Assembly (NCBI RefSeq): GCF_001723175.1
Contig: NC_064651.1
Coordinates: forward strand, 3,100,001-3,164,000
DNA length: 64,000 nt
Source: Penicillium oxalicum
Taxonomy: Eukaryota > Ascomycota > Eurotiomycetes > Eurotiales > Aspergillaceae
Reading direction: 5' to 3'
Position numbers and translations under genes: made by a program. The notes under the pieces were generated by a model that did no database searches, was not told the origin of the DNA, and was given only the letters and a program-made list of their open reading frames with translations. Of this stretch, positions 1-12,964 are shown in pieces (position 1 is the first letter of the stretch; each line of letters begins with the position of its first letter).

Positions 1-1374
1 GGGAGGGCGAGAAAGAGACGAGTATGACGAGAGAGGATCAAGACGGAGCTGGGCCGGCCGGAGAGAGGAATGCCGTCGCAGGAAGACCAGCCGCCAGGAT
101 GGAGAGTGGAGTGCCCAACTAAGTCGTGGACAAGTCCCTCATATGGAGAAGTGATCCCAAGAGACTCGTGCGATCGAACGGAGATGCCTGAATGTGAGCT
201 GGCGAGCGACCCTCAGGTCAAGATGAAGATCGAAAGACTGAAGACTGGGAAAACCAAGGCCGTGGCACTGCGATCTGGACGATGACACCCCCAGTGGATG
301 GCCCTGCGAGAGTGTCTCTCTCTCTCAACGGAGTGGCCGTGCGGGGAGGGGGCGCGAAGGTGTGTGATAGGCGGGTGGTCAAAAGAGGAAATCCGCGGCG
401 ATGGAGAAGGATCGAGACACGAGAGGATAGTCACGACCGATCCAAACGAAGGGGGGTTGATGAGGAAGGATGAGAAGGGAGGGGAGGTCGGGGGCCAAGG
501 CCGATATTTCGTCTGGCGAGAGGCGTCTCGTCAATAGATGCACAAAGAGCAAAAGAGAGAGAGAGTCCTCCGGACGAGTCAAGGAGAGCCTGTAGGTAGT
601 GTGGGGGAGGCGGCTCTCATTAAGAATGTCGACTGGGAGGAGGGGATTTGGACCACAGCATAAAATGTGTCATAGAAAAAGCCGGAGGTCATGCGAATCA
701 GAATGGATCTTCCCTTTCTGAACGAGCAGCAGAATGGCTTAAACTTTGCATGCGGGGGAGGCTGCCAAACATGTTGGATCGAATGCGTTGATTTGCAGTC
801 ACGCAAATGCGAGGGCTGGTTGGGAAGAGCAATGCACTATTCGGGAAGAGGATCCTACACATCGTGGGGAACCAGGACACAAGAAAATTGAGAAAAATGC
901 ATTTTAAGGAAGTCGAATACCACGGACCAGATCTCCCGACGATGATCACATCGCCAGTCCCCGACCAGATTCACGCTAATGCTCATTTCGAGTGGAGAGG
1001 AGACCGACAGTGGTCCAAGTAGAATGACCGCCAACAAGGACTCCGTTGGGACAAGAAAAAAAATCCACCATCGAAGGAAACGAGAAGAACGAGACCGAAT
1101 TTGCAGAGGCATAATTGTGATTATTATTTCCAAAACAATGATGAGAAAAGGGAAAAGTGAAAAAAAAGAGATCCAAAAAAAAAAAATGAAAATCAGAAAA
1201 AAAAAGGCAATTCGGTTGTCAGGAAAAAGCAAAATATGCGACCAGAAAGAGAAAACCACTGAACTCAGACCTTTCGACCCCAAGAGGGCCACAGTTACGG
1301 ATGACTACGACCTGGGTACTTTTGATCGAACTAAACCTGCTATGAGAAGTGAAGTACCCCTTAGAGCATGCATG

Positions 1375-1390
1375 TAGTAGTAGTAGTAGT
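1375..1390. repeat. (TAG)5 microsatellite
   Basis: Five tandem TAG triplets plus one base, directly visible, in non-coding sequence. Confidence 0.9.
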
Positions 1391-2010
1391 AATACCATGT
1401 ATTGCTGTGATGGGGAGTAATGGTATTCGAGGAAACCGCGTACCGTCGTCAGCCCCCAAGTGAGCGAGAGCGAGAGAGCCTTGAGCGCGGGTGAGTATCA
1501 AATGTCACCCTTCCCCCAGTTGGCCAACGCCTCGCCAGCGCCGGGTAGTCTGATTTTGATATGCTTGATTCACATCGGTCTCCAACAGACATTCCTGGTC
1601 AGTCAATCGTTCCATGTGCACACTCAACCGAGGATCACCAAGATCTCATTCGAGACCCTGCACTGGTCGGAACTCAAGATCGACGTGGTCATGTCTATTT
1701 GAAACTGGAATGTCAGACCGGTTGAGGCAGCACAAGGACCGAAACCCTCCATCCTGACTCCTGGGGTCAATCACAATGGGCAAAGTCCACGCGTTCATCC
1801 GACCATGGGGGTGGGAATATTCCCGACAAACGGCCATGTCGAACTCCAGTCAGGTGACAGCCACATTTTTCCTTTCTCGGTGTTCGTCGACTCTGGGACG
1901 TGTCTTACACGATTCTTTTCTCAAACGATTCAACATGATCAGGGTGCCACACAGCCCTAGCAGAGACTGCTGATGAGAAGACATCACAGATCGAACAGAC
2001 GATAGACAAA

Positions 2011-2033
2011 GGGGGGGGGGGGGGGGGGGGGGG
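2011..2033. repeat. G homopolymer tract, 23 nt
   Basis: An uninterrupted run of 23 G on the plus strand, in gene-free sequence. It is the longest of five such G/C tracts, all lying in the first 27 kb of the window. Confidence 0.95.
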
Positions 2034-5000
2034 AGCATAATAGAATTGATTGGTCCCGGTCTTCGCCACAACGCTGACGTCCTCGTCTACCCCGGATTCC
2101 AGGATCCTCTTCCGACGGTCTTCATCCACCAAAGGATCAGGCTCATCGTGAAACCTGTACATCGCACAGGCATAGGGTGCTTTCGCTCAGGTCAGGTCCC
2201 AGGTCTATGCATGGGAAGGGCAGAGAGAAGAAGAAAAAAAGAAATTTGTACGAGCATGCTGACCACATTTGAGTAGATATTCAATATACAGAATTGAGCT
2301 GCCCTTGATCGACTCTCCGTTCTTTGCACTGCTCGTCCAGCGAGAGGGATTGGAGTCTGGAGTAGGACAAACTCTCCATTTCGCCATATACGGTATGGGT
2401 TGCATGACCCTACCCAGCGGCGAGACGAGAACTTCATGTCAAATTGCTGGCCCGTGGGCCTTTTTCTTTCGGTGACCCGTTGGACTACGTATTTGAGGCA
2501 CATCCAGTCATCATGTATCTCCGTCTACGATGAACCAAATATAAGATCATAAGCCTGGGAGGCATCTGCACTGTAGAGCTTATAAAGAGTCACAGACGCT
2601 CTTCCGGGGCTCACCGAAGCAAAAGTACTGCAGATGCGCAAAGAGTCGACCCCCGCGTCGACGAGACCAAACGGTACTAATGACTGGCGAATCCTGCGTC
2701 CGACACAACGCTGCGGGAGTCTGACCAGCATTTGTCGCAGGATCAGCGAGATCAACAAGATTTCACTGCCACCCCCGAGATGCTGTGCCTGTTACCTGAC
2801 CAAGATACATCATACAATACATACATGTACCACTTCTAGTATGTCCGTGCACTCGATGATTCTACTTGTACAGTAACAGCCCAATCAATGTGGAAGTAGA
2901 CACAGACATAAAGACTGTGTCACGGTACAAAAATATCATTCCTCATCATCTTCGGAAGCATGCTCCTGGAGCTCAGCTCCTGTGATGAAGTAGTGATGGA
3001 CATTATACAGTAAGATGTATGCACAAAATTTACACTGTTACCAACGGTATTTGCAGTCCCCTTCTTGCCTCCTCCCCTCCAAATTCCTCCCCTTTTTTTT
3101 TTCTCTCCTGTGTGGCACCCGACAATCCGGGGAAAAGTGGACCGGATCGTCTCCCTGCAAGCTTGAGCTTGAGCCATCGTAACCTAGCACCGGACATCCG
3201 CTGCAGGGCAGCGACAAGGTTCAGAGCTACTCAGTAACCAACACGTATTCGTCTACGAATCCGCCAGTAGAAGTATGCTACGCCAAAACTGCAGCCTCGC
3301 CCTTTGACGCCTTCTCCCCCCCTTGGGGAACCAGTCCTCGTCTGCGTCTTTCCCGGAAGAGGTAGACCGTCACTCGAGCCTCCGAGTCGGCGGCACGGAC
3401 AATGGAACTGGTATTACAGTACACAATTGGAGGGGAGAGCAAACGGACACTCCATTCGTGTTCGACGCGGTTCTTGACGAAATCTGGAATAGAGCGGTCA
3501 ATTCAATTGTTCCGCGGGAAGAGCCATCGTGATACTCCCTTGAAACATGGTCGTTCCCACGTCCACCTGTGAAATGGGCTTGGGTCCATTGGCGTTAGCA
3601 ATCGAGGAGTCTGTATCCTGTCAGCTGCCTCTACAAAGGTACCATGGGGGGAGAAAAAAAAAACTCTGTGTTGGTATGGGGCGGATTTCCCTTGCGCAAG
3701 TGATTGAGTACTGTAGTACATACTCTGTAAGTTTGTACTCGAGTACCATGGGCTACATTGATCATGACCCCTTCACCAACCGACGGGACTGGAACGCATG
3801 CACACTCGGGATGCTATACCCCCAAAGCGATTTCTTCTGGAGCGTTGAACACTCACCGAAAACACTCATGCAAGCTCCATCACCAAATGACAAAGTTCTG
3901 AAGCAGTCCTCCTCACGCATTGAGCAGGATCTCAACATTCCACCACTACAAACTTTCGGACCTCAGGTCGCCTGCGTTGCGAGGATCGGATGCATCAAAG
4001 ATCTGTCGAGCGGCGGCTTGTCGGGACGACAGCCCTTTCAGCTCAAACGGGAGGATGAGACCCGTGACAGGTGATTTCTCTCCTCGCACAGTCACCAATG
4101 CAGAGTCTCAACTTCAACCAGATCTTCGGGTCCCTGGAGGACTGTCTCTCGCCTCTACGTCCCCAGTGATTCGATTCCCCCACGGCTGACAAGACCCCTA
4201 CTTCCCCAGACGGACGGCAGCCTGATTAGCCGGAAGCAGCAGCGAGAGAATGAAGTGTCAGAAGGAGCATAGGCCGGTTGGGACTTTGGGATTCCCACTA
4301 ACACTGAACACATTCCCTGATCGAGCCCCGTGTATGACCCCGTATTTTGACTCTGGGCGCCGCATCAGCTGAGAAGAAGGCCGGAGGATCCAAAGGAGGC
4401 AATCCCGACCAGCCCGCGGGCGGGGGGAGGAAGAAAGGGTAAAAAAGGAACAATTCAAAGACCAGACAATAGAGTTTCAGTAACAGCAGCCATCCTTGCC
4501 AAATGTTGGTGTCTGACCCGAACTGACCGCGCTTCAGTACTTTCTTCACCCATGGACGAGGCCAGAGGGGGCCAGGCCACCCGCTTGAATACCCTCAGTA
4601 TGCGTCTCCAATTCGGAGACCATTTGCTCGCGCGCCCGGGTTCCAGGGGGACTTTCTTACGAGTCAGCTGAAGGATTTCAGGCGGGAAAGTAATGTGTGG
4701 ATCCGGATGGCTTTTTTTAAAGAGCACCAGGCTCAAAGGGGGAGTTGAGCCAATTTCCAGCTGGATCCATCGCTGTGCTTTGGTGCTCACCACGGGGGAC
4801 GCTCGACCGCGTGTTTTTCCGGGGCCTTGATGAGAGGCAAAGTCTGTGAACTGTCGGGTTTTTGGAGACAAATTCCGAAAGAGACGGACATAATGCGGAC
4901 ACAACGCTACCCCTCTGCCTTGGCCGTCTGGTCTACTCCCCCCTCTGAGGCCCTTTGATTCAGAAGAGACAACCGATAGTTCAGCAGATCATCTCACACT

Positions 5001-5956
5001 ATGATCGGACACGGTGTGGGTCGGTGGCCGGAACAGTGGAGTACAGGGCCAGGGCGATCGGATAAAGACTTCCAGAGCACAAAAGACCAAAAGGATGGCG
5101 ATGGTTGATGTCAAAGGGACGAGAGGTAAGAGGAAATGACCTCACGCCACGGCTCGGGAGGAAAGGAAAGGACGACGGAGAAGAATTTTGCACTCAGACA
5201 GGAGGGAGGACCGACGCCAACTGAGCTTGTTGCAGCCAATAATCCGCCCCAAGTATGAGTGTCAGTTGCCCAATGCGGGCACTTGAACAAGCCACTGGGC
5301 GCGACTGAGGTGCGACTTGCTGCGAGGTCGAACCACTCCCCCGCCACCCCACAGACCCTCGCGTCAGCCTGCATCAAACGAAACTTGAACTCGAGGCTAT
5401 GCGAGTGTCCCCTCTCCTGATTTGATGGGGGAGGGTTGTAGCCCGGGCATCATCTATGAGATCGAGGCCCGGCACAGTAGTAAGTCTGTCTCGTCTACAC
5501 AATACTCATACCTAAGTATGTCGGCTCTCTGGTGACCCGGCATGAACACGGTGCGCATGCGGGAGTTCTAATCGAGGATGAGCAGCTGCCACAGCCCACC
5601 TTGGATTGATACATCCTCGTTCATGATCTAATCGTGGAAAATGTCCTTTCCCGAGAGGATAGAGGCTCGCGTCCCCAGTGCCCGAGGGAATTATGTACAC
5701 AATTCAAGATCTGCAGCTAGAGAGATAGTCGTTGTCCATCGGTTTCTCTGGGCGTCAGCTAATGTACAAGAGTCGCTGCTTGATGTTGGCGGCCGGTCCT
5801 CACGGTTCATGCAGATCCGCGTGGGTTTCAGATCAAAGAACGCCCCCATCTGAGAAAGTGTGGGGACAGGAGTGCTCGATGCCAATACACTTTCATCTGT
5901 CACGCCTCACTAGTTTTGCAGTTTAACCTGTAGTCGAGTACTGTTTCTCCAATTTG

Positions 5957-5980
5957 CTGTCTCGCTGTCTCGCTGTCTCG
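5957..5980. repeat. 8-mer tandem repeat, three exact copies
   Basis: The unit CTGTCTCG is repeated three times without mismatch in intergenic sequence. Confidence 0.9.
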
Positions 5981-6118
5981 ACAAATGGTCAAACTGGCAG
6001 CCTTGAGGTAATACAAGAAACGACCAACGACATACATAAGATATGCACGATCATCTCTTGATTTAATCAAAGCAGACACAATCCAATCAAAGCACCTGGG
6101 TCATCAGCCTAAGTCCTA

Positions 6119-6134
6119 CTACCTACGTAGGTAG
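6119..6134. repeat. 16-bp perfect palindrome CTACCTACGTAGGTAG
   Basis: The sequence equals its own reverse complement. Related ACCTACCT/AGGTAGGT strings recur in other non-coding parts of the window (about 17,815, 23,223, 25,511, 42,425). It could be a dispersed intergenic motif or a binding site; no function is inferred. Confidence 0.7.
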
Positions 6135-6437
6135 GTGCTCACGCAGTACTGTGATGAGCTGATCCACTTGAGCTGAGCCGTCTGTCCGCTCCATCCACCA
6201 CTCAGTGGACGCTGGGCATGCAAGCGCTCGAGGGAGTTTCCGTCCAATGCAGCTTGCGGTCCAGATTCCCAAGGAGGCGCTCTGACACAAGAGCCAACAC
6301 CCATCAATCAGAAGGCTTTGACTCTGGCTGACCTGTATTTGGCCCAAGTACCTCGACTACCCTACCATTGAGTTATCAACTCTGTTAAGTTTTTGCAAAC
6401 TAACCGCCGACTGGAATTTCATCATTCCTTTTCCCTA

Positions 6438-6454
6438 TCTCTCTCTCTCTCTCT
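6438..6454. repeat. TC dinucleotide microsatellite
   Basis: An alternating TC run inside a longer pyrimidine-rich block (about 6420-6500), the sort of sequence often found just upstream of, or inside, fungal 5' leaders. Confidence 0.85.
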
Positions 6455-9400
6455 TTCTCTGCGAAACTCTCTTCCGCTAGTGCAATTCTGCTACTCGCCC
6501 ATCTCAAGTCCGCGGAGGACCGAGCAAAAAAAAAGGCCCAACTCCAAAACTCAAACTGGTGATCCGCGTGATCTCGTGTTCCCAGAGGAAGCAGGTTTCC
6601 CGAACGTCAACTCAATACGGTAGGTCCGATGAGCTTCTGGACTAGTCCCGATGAAAAGACATACGATAGTTACTTTCCTACCTGCCTATAACATACATCT
6701 ACGTATGTAAGGACTGGAGAACTGTGCTCCGTCTCGTGGGCGGGGGGGGAGGGAGTTCTTCCTGAGGACTTGGCACGACGCATTTGCGGGAGCCATTTCC
6801 ATCCCGTTCAGGTGACGTGCGAGACGTACACGGGCACTATGGACGATCATCATAAGGGTGGGATAAACTTGAAACGAGAGAGCTGGCATGTTAACTTTTT
6901 ACCATGTGGTTGGCTCGTAACTAGGATCAGATGAGCGCTAGTACTGCGACGGCGATCAGTAAAACACCATAATTAGTAATGAACAGCTGTATTTGGAAAG
7001 GAAAAAAAAAGCACTCAATGCCGAAAATGGCTAAACAATTGTCTGATCAGACGTAAAACCTCGTAGATGCGGCGTCACCGTGCGCCCGAATCAACCGATG
7101 GCGGGCGCATGTCGAATTTAACCGTCCTAGAAGGGGTTCGGCGCTCGGGAAATAGGAACGCACCCATATTCGTGATCGTGATGTTGGTGATATTGATAAA
7201 CTTTTCTGAGGGGGCGAAAACCAAGTTTGAGATGTAGTATATTCGCTAGGTTGTTTGTGAGGTAGCCAAAGCCAAAGCTGAGACTTTGATGGATGCATGT
7301 CTATAGTATTCAAGATTTCCGATTCTGGTCACGTACGTATAGGGAAGGGAGCTCATTGCCTAATAGACGATAAACCTAGGATGGACACGAGTATATCCCA
7401 CGGGCTGTGAGGCTGGAGGATAAGGTAAAGGTGAAAGGTCAGAGTTTCCCATCGCAGACACGAAAATATGGAAGGCGCAAGATTGATTGACATGGTGATT
7501 ACGATGTTGTCTTTTTAGAGATTGGACGTATAGATAAGATCGTCGCTCTTTCATTTCGCACCCTGGTCCTAGGCCAAACATGGTTCAGTCGCAAACTCCC
7601 TTCCGGCGAATGCTTTACGTCAAAGAGGTTTCCTAGATAGGAAACAGTAGCAGAGTCGGGTGTCTAGTGTCTTGGTCAAGTCAGTCCGTCAACCCATGCA
7701 AACTGTAATGCAACTACGAGATTGCCATTCTGATACTTCACCTCCTAACAGACCAAAGATCTTCATAACGCAAAACCCCAATTGAGCCATCCCCCCCCCC
7801 ACGTCCAAGTCAACTGTGTAAAGACCGAACCCCACCATTTCTAATCACACCAAGATCAATTTCCCTCCCTCGTTTGATATTACTTTGATGGGTATAGTCT
7901 CTACCCGACGATCCGGCGTGCTCGAGGCAGCCTCGTCCCGCCCTGCGAGGCAACGGAACGAGTAGGATCCGATTGCGCCGGTGAAGCTCCGCGCCCTAGG
8001 CACGCATTAGCACCACCATACTAGAAACTCTGGATGGAAGTGAGTGCCGGTTTCCCAAGCGGAGGAAAATGTGGAAATCCACATGTAGGATTTCAGCCAC
8101 CATAACATGGTGGCAGAGTCTCTGACTTTGTCAAGATTAGGGTCGAGTCAATCGGGTCCGAGACTCTCGCTCTCTCAGAGTATGGCTCGTAAGGTTCCTT
8201 AAGAATGCGTGACTTTCAAACCTGACAGACCTTGATTATGGTGGGCCTTCAAATGCAGACCACTTCATAGGGTATCGATAAGGTTTTCATTAAAGGTTGA
8301 GGATCATGAGCGCACATGAACCTGCGGCTCGGTAAATTGGAAACATGACTCGAGTGTCACTACTTGGATTATCTAGACAAAAAAAAGCAATGAATGGAGA
8401 AGCCATCCGTCCAGTCCTCTCTGTTGACCCCCTGCAGATACCTACCGATGGCGTTTGGTGGGGGGAGAGGGGTGCACCTAGCCTCTGTCTCCAAGAAAAG
8501 GAATGAACATACCAATCGCCCGTCCATATTCAAGGGAATCACCGATACCAGAACTTTCCATCTCTTTGATTGAAACGCACATGGACAAAATGTCTATTCA
8601 GAATGACTGGGCTAGTCCCACCGACGGGGGTATACTTCTCTCGCGTCCGAAACTTGGACCTGTCTACCCAGAACTCTCGGGCGCAGCGCTGAATCACTAG
8701 TCTCATGACCCTACTCAAAATCATCTTCGTTTCTAGTTCAAAAAGATACAGCAATGGAAAAAAGCAAACAGAAAAAAAAAAAAAAGGATTGTCATTGCCG
8801 CTGCCCTACAGCCGAACCGGCAACTTTTCATTTCCCGCAACACTCACCCAGTCACTCGGGTGTGGATGGTTGCTTTTTTCCACTTAGCAAAATAAATAAA
8901 AAGTAGTACACACAAGTCCCGTGGAAAGCACGCTGGGCAATCAGAATTCTCGAGTGACAGACAACCGTCGCGCTTTGAGTAAATGGCATCAATCAGCTAC
9001 CAGCGATGACAGGCTGTGCTCAAGTCATGACACGATGGTCCCGACAATCTGGTCTATTGAACCTTGTGCCTGAGGGACGCGAGCTCGGAAATACTATTGT
9101 GTGGTGGATTTGCCTCACCTGGTGCTCGGCAAAGGTCATGAGCCCCCAGGGATGTCTTTCAGACGTTGGTGGGCTGCATTTTGTATCTCCGCGGAAAAGA
9201 AAAGAAAAGAAAAGGCGGCAAAGCAATACTCAAGGCAAAATTCGAGTCGAGGCAGTATACTAGAGACGTGGCAAGGAGGGTCGCTAGGCGCGCGTCAGAG
9301 GATCATCACACGCTGACAGGAAGATAGATGAGCTTGTTTACCTGATCCGGATAGAACTCTATTTGGATTTCTTTTGACATGCCGCGATGGGAAGTTCTAT

Positions 9401-11094
9401 CGATTTCCCCAACTTACCAATTGTCATCGATGAGAATCATCCGAATCAGAGGCTAATAATTGAGAAATGAAATGATAAATCCAGGCTCTAAAAAAACTCC
9501 CGTCTGAGCTGCATCTGAAGCTCCGCGGACATGTCAACCTGTATTTCCGGTGTGAGATGCACGCCTCCTGTCCGGTGCTGTCCCCGGACCTACCCCTTTA
9601 TCACGAGATTTCATGGCGTTTAATACTGCCATTGAATCATTCCAAATAATTTCTTGATCATTCAAACCCAAGCAGCGCATTGAGCGGACCATAGTCGCGT
9701 AGGTACGACCCATGAGACAAACTGCTTTCCCAGATATACTCGGCTCGGTATAAATGAGAAGCCGAGCATGCTCTTACTCAATTGATGAATTCGCACTGGG
9801 GGCCATTGACTGTGGAAAGGCCCTCTACAAAATCTACTTCCATGTCTTGAGAAAGTCCAGGGTCTGTATTTCTCTGCGCCTTTGTTGGATGCTTATTGAA
9901 GAATCTATACCGTGCACGATAGGCGTATAGCAGGGGCCTTCTGCGATCAGCGACGACTTCTTGGATTCTATATATTCTTCTAGAGTCGCCCTTGAGCCGT
10001 GCGCTCAGGGGTAAGAGCTCTTCACAAGACTGCAAGGTAGTTAACATCGCGGATCTTGGGGGAAACTGCTGACCGAGACGAGGGTAACGGGTCACCAATG
10101 GCAAGATTATCGTTGAGAGTGATGAAACCGACGAACGAGAAGAATAAACCCCCGGTGATACTGTTTGAATCAAATCATTAAGAGATAGAGAATGCTTGTT
10201 CTCCGACTGCTGGGAAGTAGTGGACCAGTCCATAGAATCAATCGTTTAGGACAGCTCGGAGGCATGAGTCTAGATCACGTGTTTGAATATTGAAGATACA
10301 ATGCTGTTCCAAAAGTCTTCATCTACCCACACTCTAACGCCTAACCTGGCCTTCTGCTTTCAGTGTGTTTGCTGGATCATACTTGATTTTCAAGATGGCT
10401 TTGAAGTCATTCCAAAATGTTGTGCTGTGGAATTATGGATCGAACCTCGTTGACCAGTTTCAGAGCATGGATTTTGAGCGCTTCCAGATGCAGGAAATAG
10501 AAGGGAGTTTTTCGATTTGACCGACAGAGTATCATGTCATCACCGTGCAGCTGAGACAAACTGAGACCTTATATGAAGTACCACTGCACACGTCGGGCTA
10601 CAGTTATATGAATTGCATCAAAATATTTCAGATATAGCCCTCATGTCGTGTTGGAGATTCGAGGAGAATCGATTTATTCCAGAATGCTCTGCCCCGGTGG
10701 ATGACCAAATAGTAGGAAAAGGTATGAGAAAAAAAGTAGGCATGCGCGCTGTTGGACGTGCCCCAGCGCGTGAAGCCGATGCTGGGTCACAATATGGTAC
10801 ATGCTCAGGATTCCAATTTACAGAAACGGACATGATGGGTACTAAGTTTTTGTATCTATAGGTGCAGAGGCTCGAATCCTGATGAATAATGCTGGGCCAT
10901 TTCTTATCCTGGCGGATCAGATTGTGGGTGAATAGAATATATATGCATTCCAAGGATGTACATTTAGAGAATCCGAATTTGCGCAAAACCGCGTGGTATC
11001 CATGTGCTAGGTATGATCCACTCCAATGCAATAAGAGTGTTGAAGAAGAGTCTTATCCAGAAAAGTAAAAATTGAGACCTCAAGGAGAAAGATC

Positions 11095-11112
11095 GGGGGG
11101 GGGGGGGGGGGG
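11095..11112. repeat. G homopolymer tract, 18 nt
   Basis: Eighteen consecutive G on the plus strand, about 450 bp downstream of the pac2 stop codon (pac2 is on the minus strand). Confidence 0.95.
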
Positions 11113-11565
11113 AAGTTCCCCACGAGGTGATAGGTGAACGATATTGAAAAGGAGATGATGATGCACATCATCCCCAATTGTGAGTGAAGGGTCATAGGAT
11201 GCCGGAATCAGAAAAGGGTGAAAGACAATGAAAGATGTAATGTCGAAAATGACCAGCACAAAAGACAGGAAACCCAGGGAGCATAATGGATATCACATGA
11301 AATCAGAAGTTCCGGCTTCGGTGGATGAATGGACCGTACCAATCTAGTTTGCGAGCAATCAAAGGTGGAGGTGTGAGTACAAAAGATCGCCAAGGTGTGG
11401 AAGTTGTCTAAGCCATGGCAAGTGGAAGAAGCTGTGAAGAGAGGGAAGAAAGAGATTTGCGTCTCCTGTTGTTGGAAACGATGAATAAAGGTTGGCCGTA
11501 TCTATTCAGAAGTAGGTTTGCGGCGACAGGTGGAAAGAGGGAAGAGGGAAATGGTGAGACAGGGC

Positions 11566-12964
11566 TCAGATGAAGACTCTGTCTAACTGTCGCAGCGCTC
11601 TCATGTCCTCTCCGACAAACCCAATCTTGTCATTGGGAATGTCTCGAGGTCCGTCGGGAACGATGGGCGCGCGAGCGACATGGGGACTCCCCGGTGCGCC
11701 GATCGAGGACGCGGCGACGGTGATAGGGGCAAGCGAAGCACCGCTCACAAGTGCCCCAATGCCGGGAACGGACCCAGACTCCGGCTTCGGGGGAGTGCCG
11801 ACCGATCCCAACTGTCGTGACGCACTCGGGGGCGTCTGCTTGGGAATTTGCGGGCTATGATTGACTCCATTCGCTTGCATGACGGGGCCGGGAGGATTCC
11901 TCGGCGAAGAGATTCGGGGATCTGAGACAGGGTGACCGTAAACCCGTGGACTCCTCTGCTCGGGAGCAGGAGGCTGCTGCTGCGGTACAGCTCGAGGCGA
12001 TCGTCCAGGGTAGGCTGGGCCACCGATCGGTTGAGGGGCTGCCGCTGGTGGCATGGCGGCCTCGTGGTGACCGTGTCGGTCGTAAGGGCTTGCGAGGGGA
12101 TGTGCGGGAGGTGGCAACCCGTGAGACATCTGCTGGAAATGCGGCGGAGGTTGATGAGGTGGCGGTGGCCCATATGGGGATGGCCCACCCGCCGCGCCGA
12201 CTGGAGGTAAATAAGCGGCGCCGTGATACGGGACCGCGATGGTAGGAGGAGTCGCGAGCGGAGATGGGCGGCCACGCATGGTGGATTTGCGTGTACGCCT
12301 GGGTGTGGCCGGCCATGGTCCGTGGAAATCCGCTCATGGGGTGAGGTGTAATGGGATAGGCAGCAGCACCGGGCATAGGCCCGCGAGTCACGACTGGAAG
12401 ATTCTGTTGGTCATTGACCGTGGACTCGGGATAAAGACCTTTTTGGGGCCGAACATGCCGGAGAGCTGGGTCGGTTGTGGGCTGTTGAAGGTTGGCGGCG
12501 GATGGGTGAGAGCGCGAATAGTAACTGATCAAGTGCAGGTGTTGCCCGGTCGAGGTGGTGATACTGAAAGACTGCTTCATGAGGCCGTCGGGTTTATATC
12601 GATACCCATCAGGACCCTCGTCGGTGCCGTCGCCTCGATCATCGTCGCTGCCTCGGCTTTCCGGCGTCTTTCCAGGTCGCGCAACGGACGTTTGAGGACC
12701 AGTACCGCCACCTCGTTTCCCTTCCATTTCACGGTACGTTAGGAAGCTTCCAGAGACGCGGCTGGCGCTCCATGACTTTCCATCGGTCCATCGTCGCATT
12801 CCAGCCTCTCGCTCATCCCAGACGAAGACGGAACCCGACCGTATCGACTGTCGTTCCTTCTCTGATAGTCGGCGCTGAACTCTGGGCAGAAGACCGATCC
12901 GGCAGGCTTCGAAAAGAATAATCGCGTCCGCTGGCGTGCGAACATGGCCGTAGTATGTCTCCAT
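11566..12964 (-). CDS. pac2: Pac2-type WOPR (Gti1/Pac2 family) transcription regulator, apparent one-base frameshift
   Basis: Nuclear DNA-binding regulator of the WOPR family, which controls development, morphology and sporulation in fungi. The start at 12964 begins METYYGHVRTPADAI, and residues 1 to about 90 are a near-textbook WOPRa box (LLPRVQRRLSEKERQ, SGSVFVWDE, GMRRWTDGKSWS, SRVSGSFLTYREME). The RRLSEKER and GMRRWTDGKSW wording fits Pac2 rather than the Wor1/Ryp1/OsaA branch. After residue 100 the protein is low-complexity and rich in Pro, Gln and Ser, as in the family. The first frame runs to about residue 229-250 (near 12,240-12,280), where the natural C-terminal frame, ending RQLDRVFI at 11566, lies one base away. 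No intron with acceptable GT/AG signals restores the frame. Dropping one base gives about 465 residues. This could be a sequencing error, a true mutation or a missed intron. The upstream in-frame extension to 13342 has no domain and is probably leader. Confidence 0.85.

Larger units (their letters stand above)
1..11565. other. gene-poor region downstream of pac2, no supported gene
   Basis: I find no ORF here with a recognisable domain. The longest (plus 3547-4074, 175 codons; minus 9778-10233, 151 codons) have unremarkable composition and no family resemblance. The stretch holds purine-rich sequence at 1-700 and 1070-1210, a (TAG)5 run, a 23-nt G tract, a triplicated 8-mer, a TC microsatellite inside a pyrimidine-rich leader-like block at 6420-6500, and an 18-nt G tract near 11,100. 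Spliced genes with tiny exons or non-coding transcripts cannot be excluded by eye. No rRNA or tRNA signature was found; B-box-like strings at about 10,440 (minus) and 10,870 (plus) do not fold into a tRNA. Confidence 0.6.

Noticed and set aside
3547..4074. 175-codon plus-strand ORF
   Set aside because: Begins with ATG but composition looks random, no motif, and other frames are open too; not enough to call a gene.
9778..10233. 151-codon minus-strand ORF (MDWSTTSQQSENK start)
   Set aside because: The most gene-like ORF of the left desert, but no domain, promoter or homology recognised. Left uncalled.
10430..10460. GGTTCGATCC on the minus strand, resembling a tRNA B box
   Set aside because: The flanking bases cannot pair as a T stem and no acceptor or anticodon arm is found.
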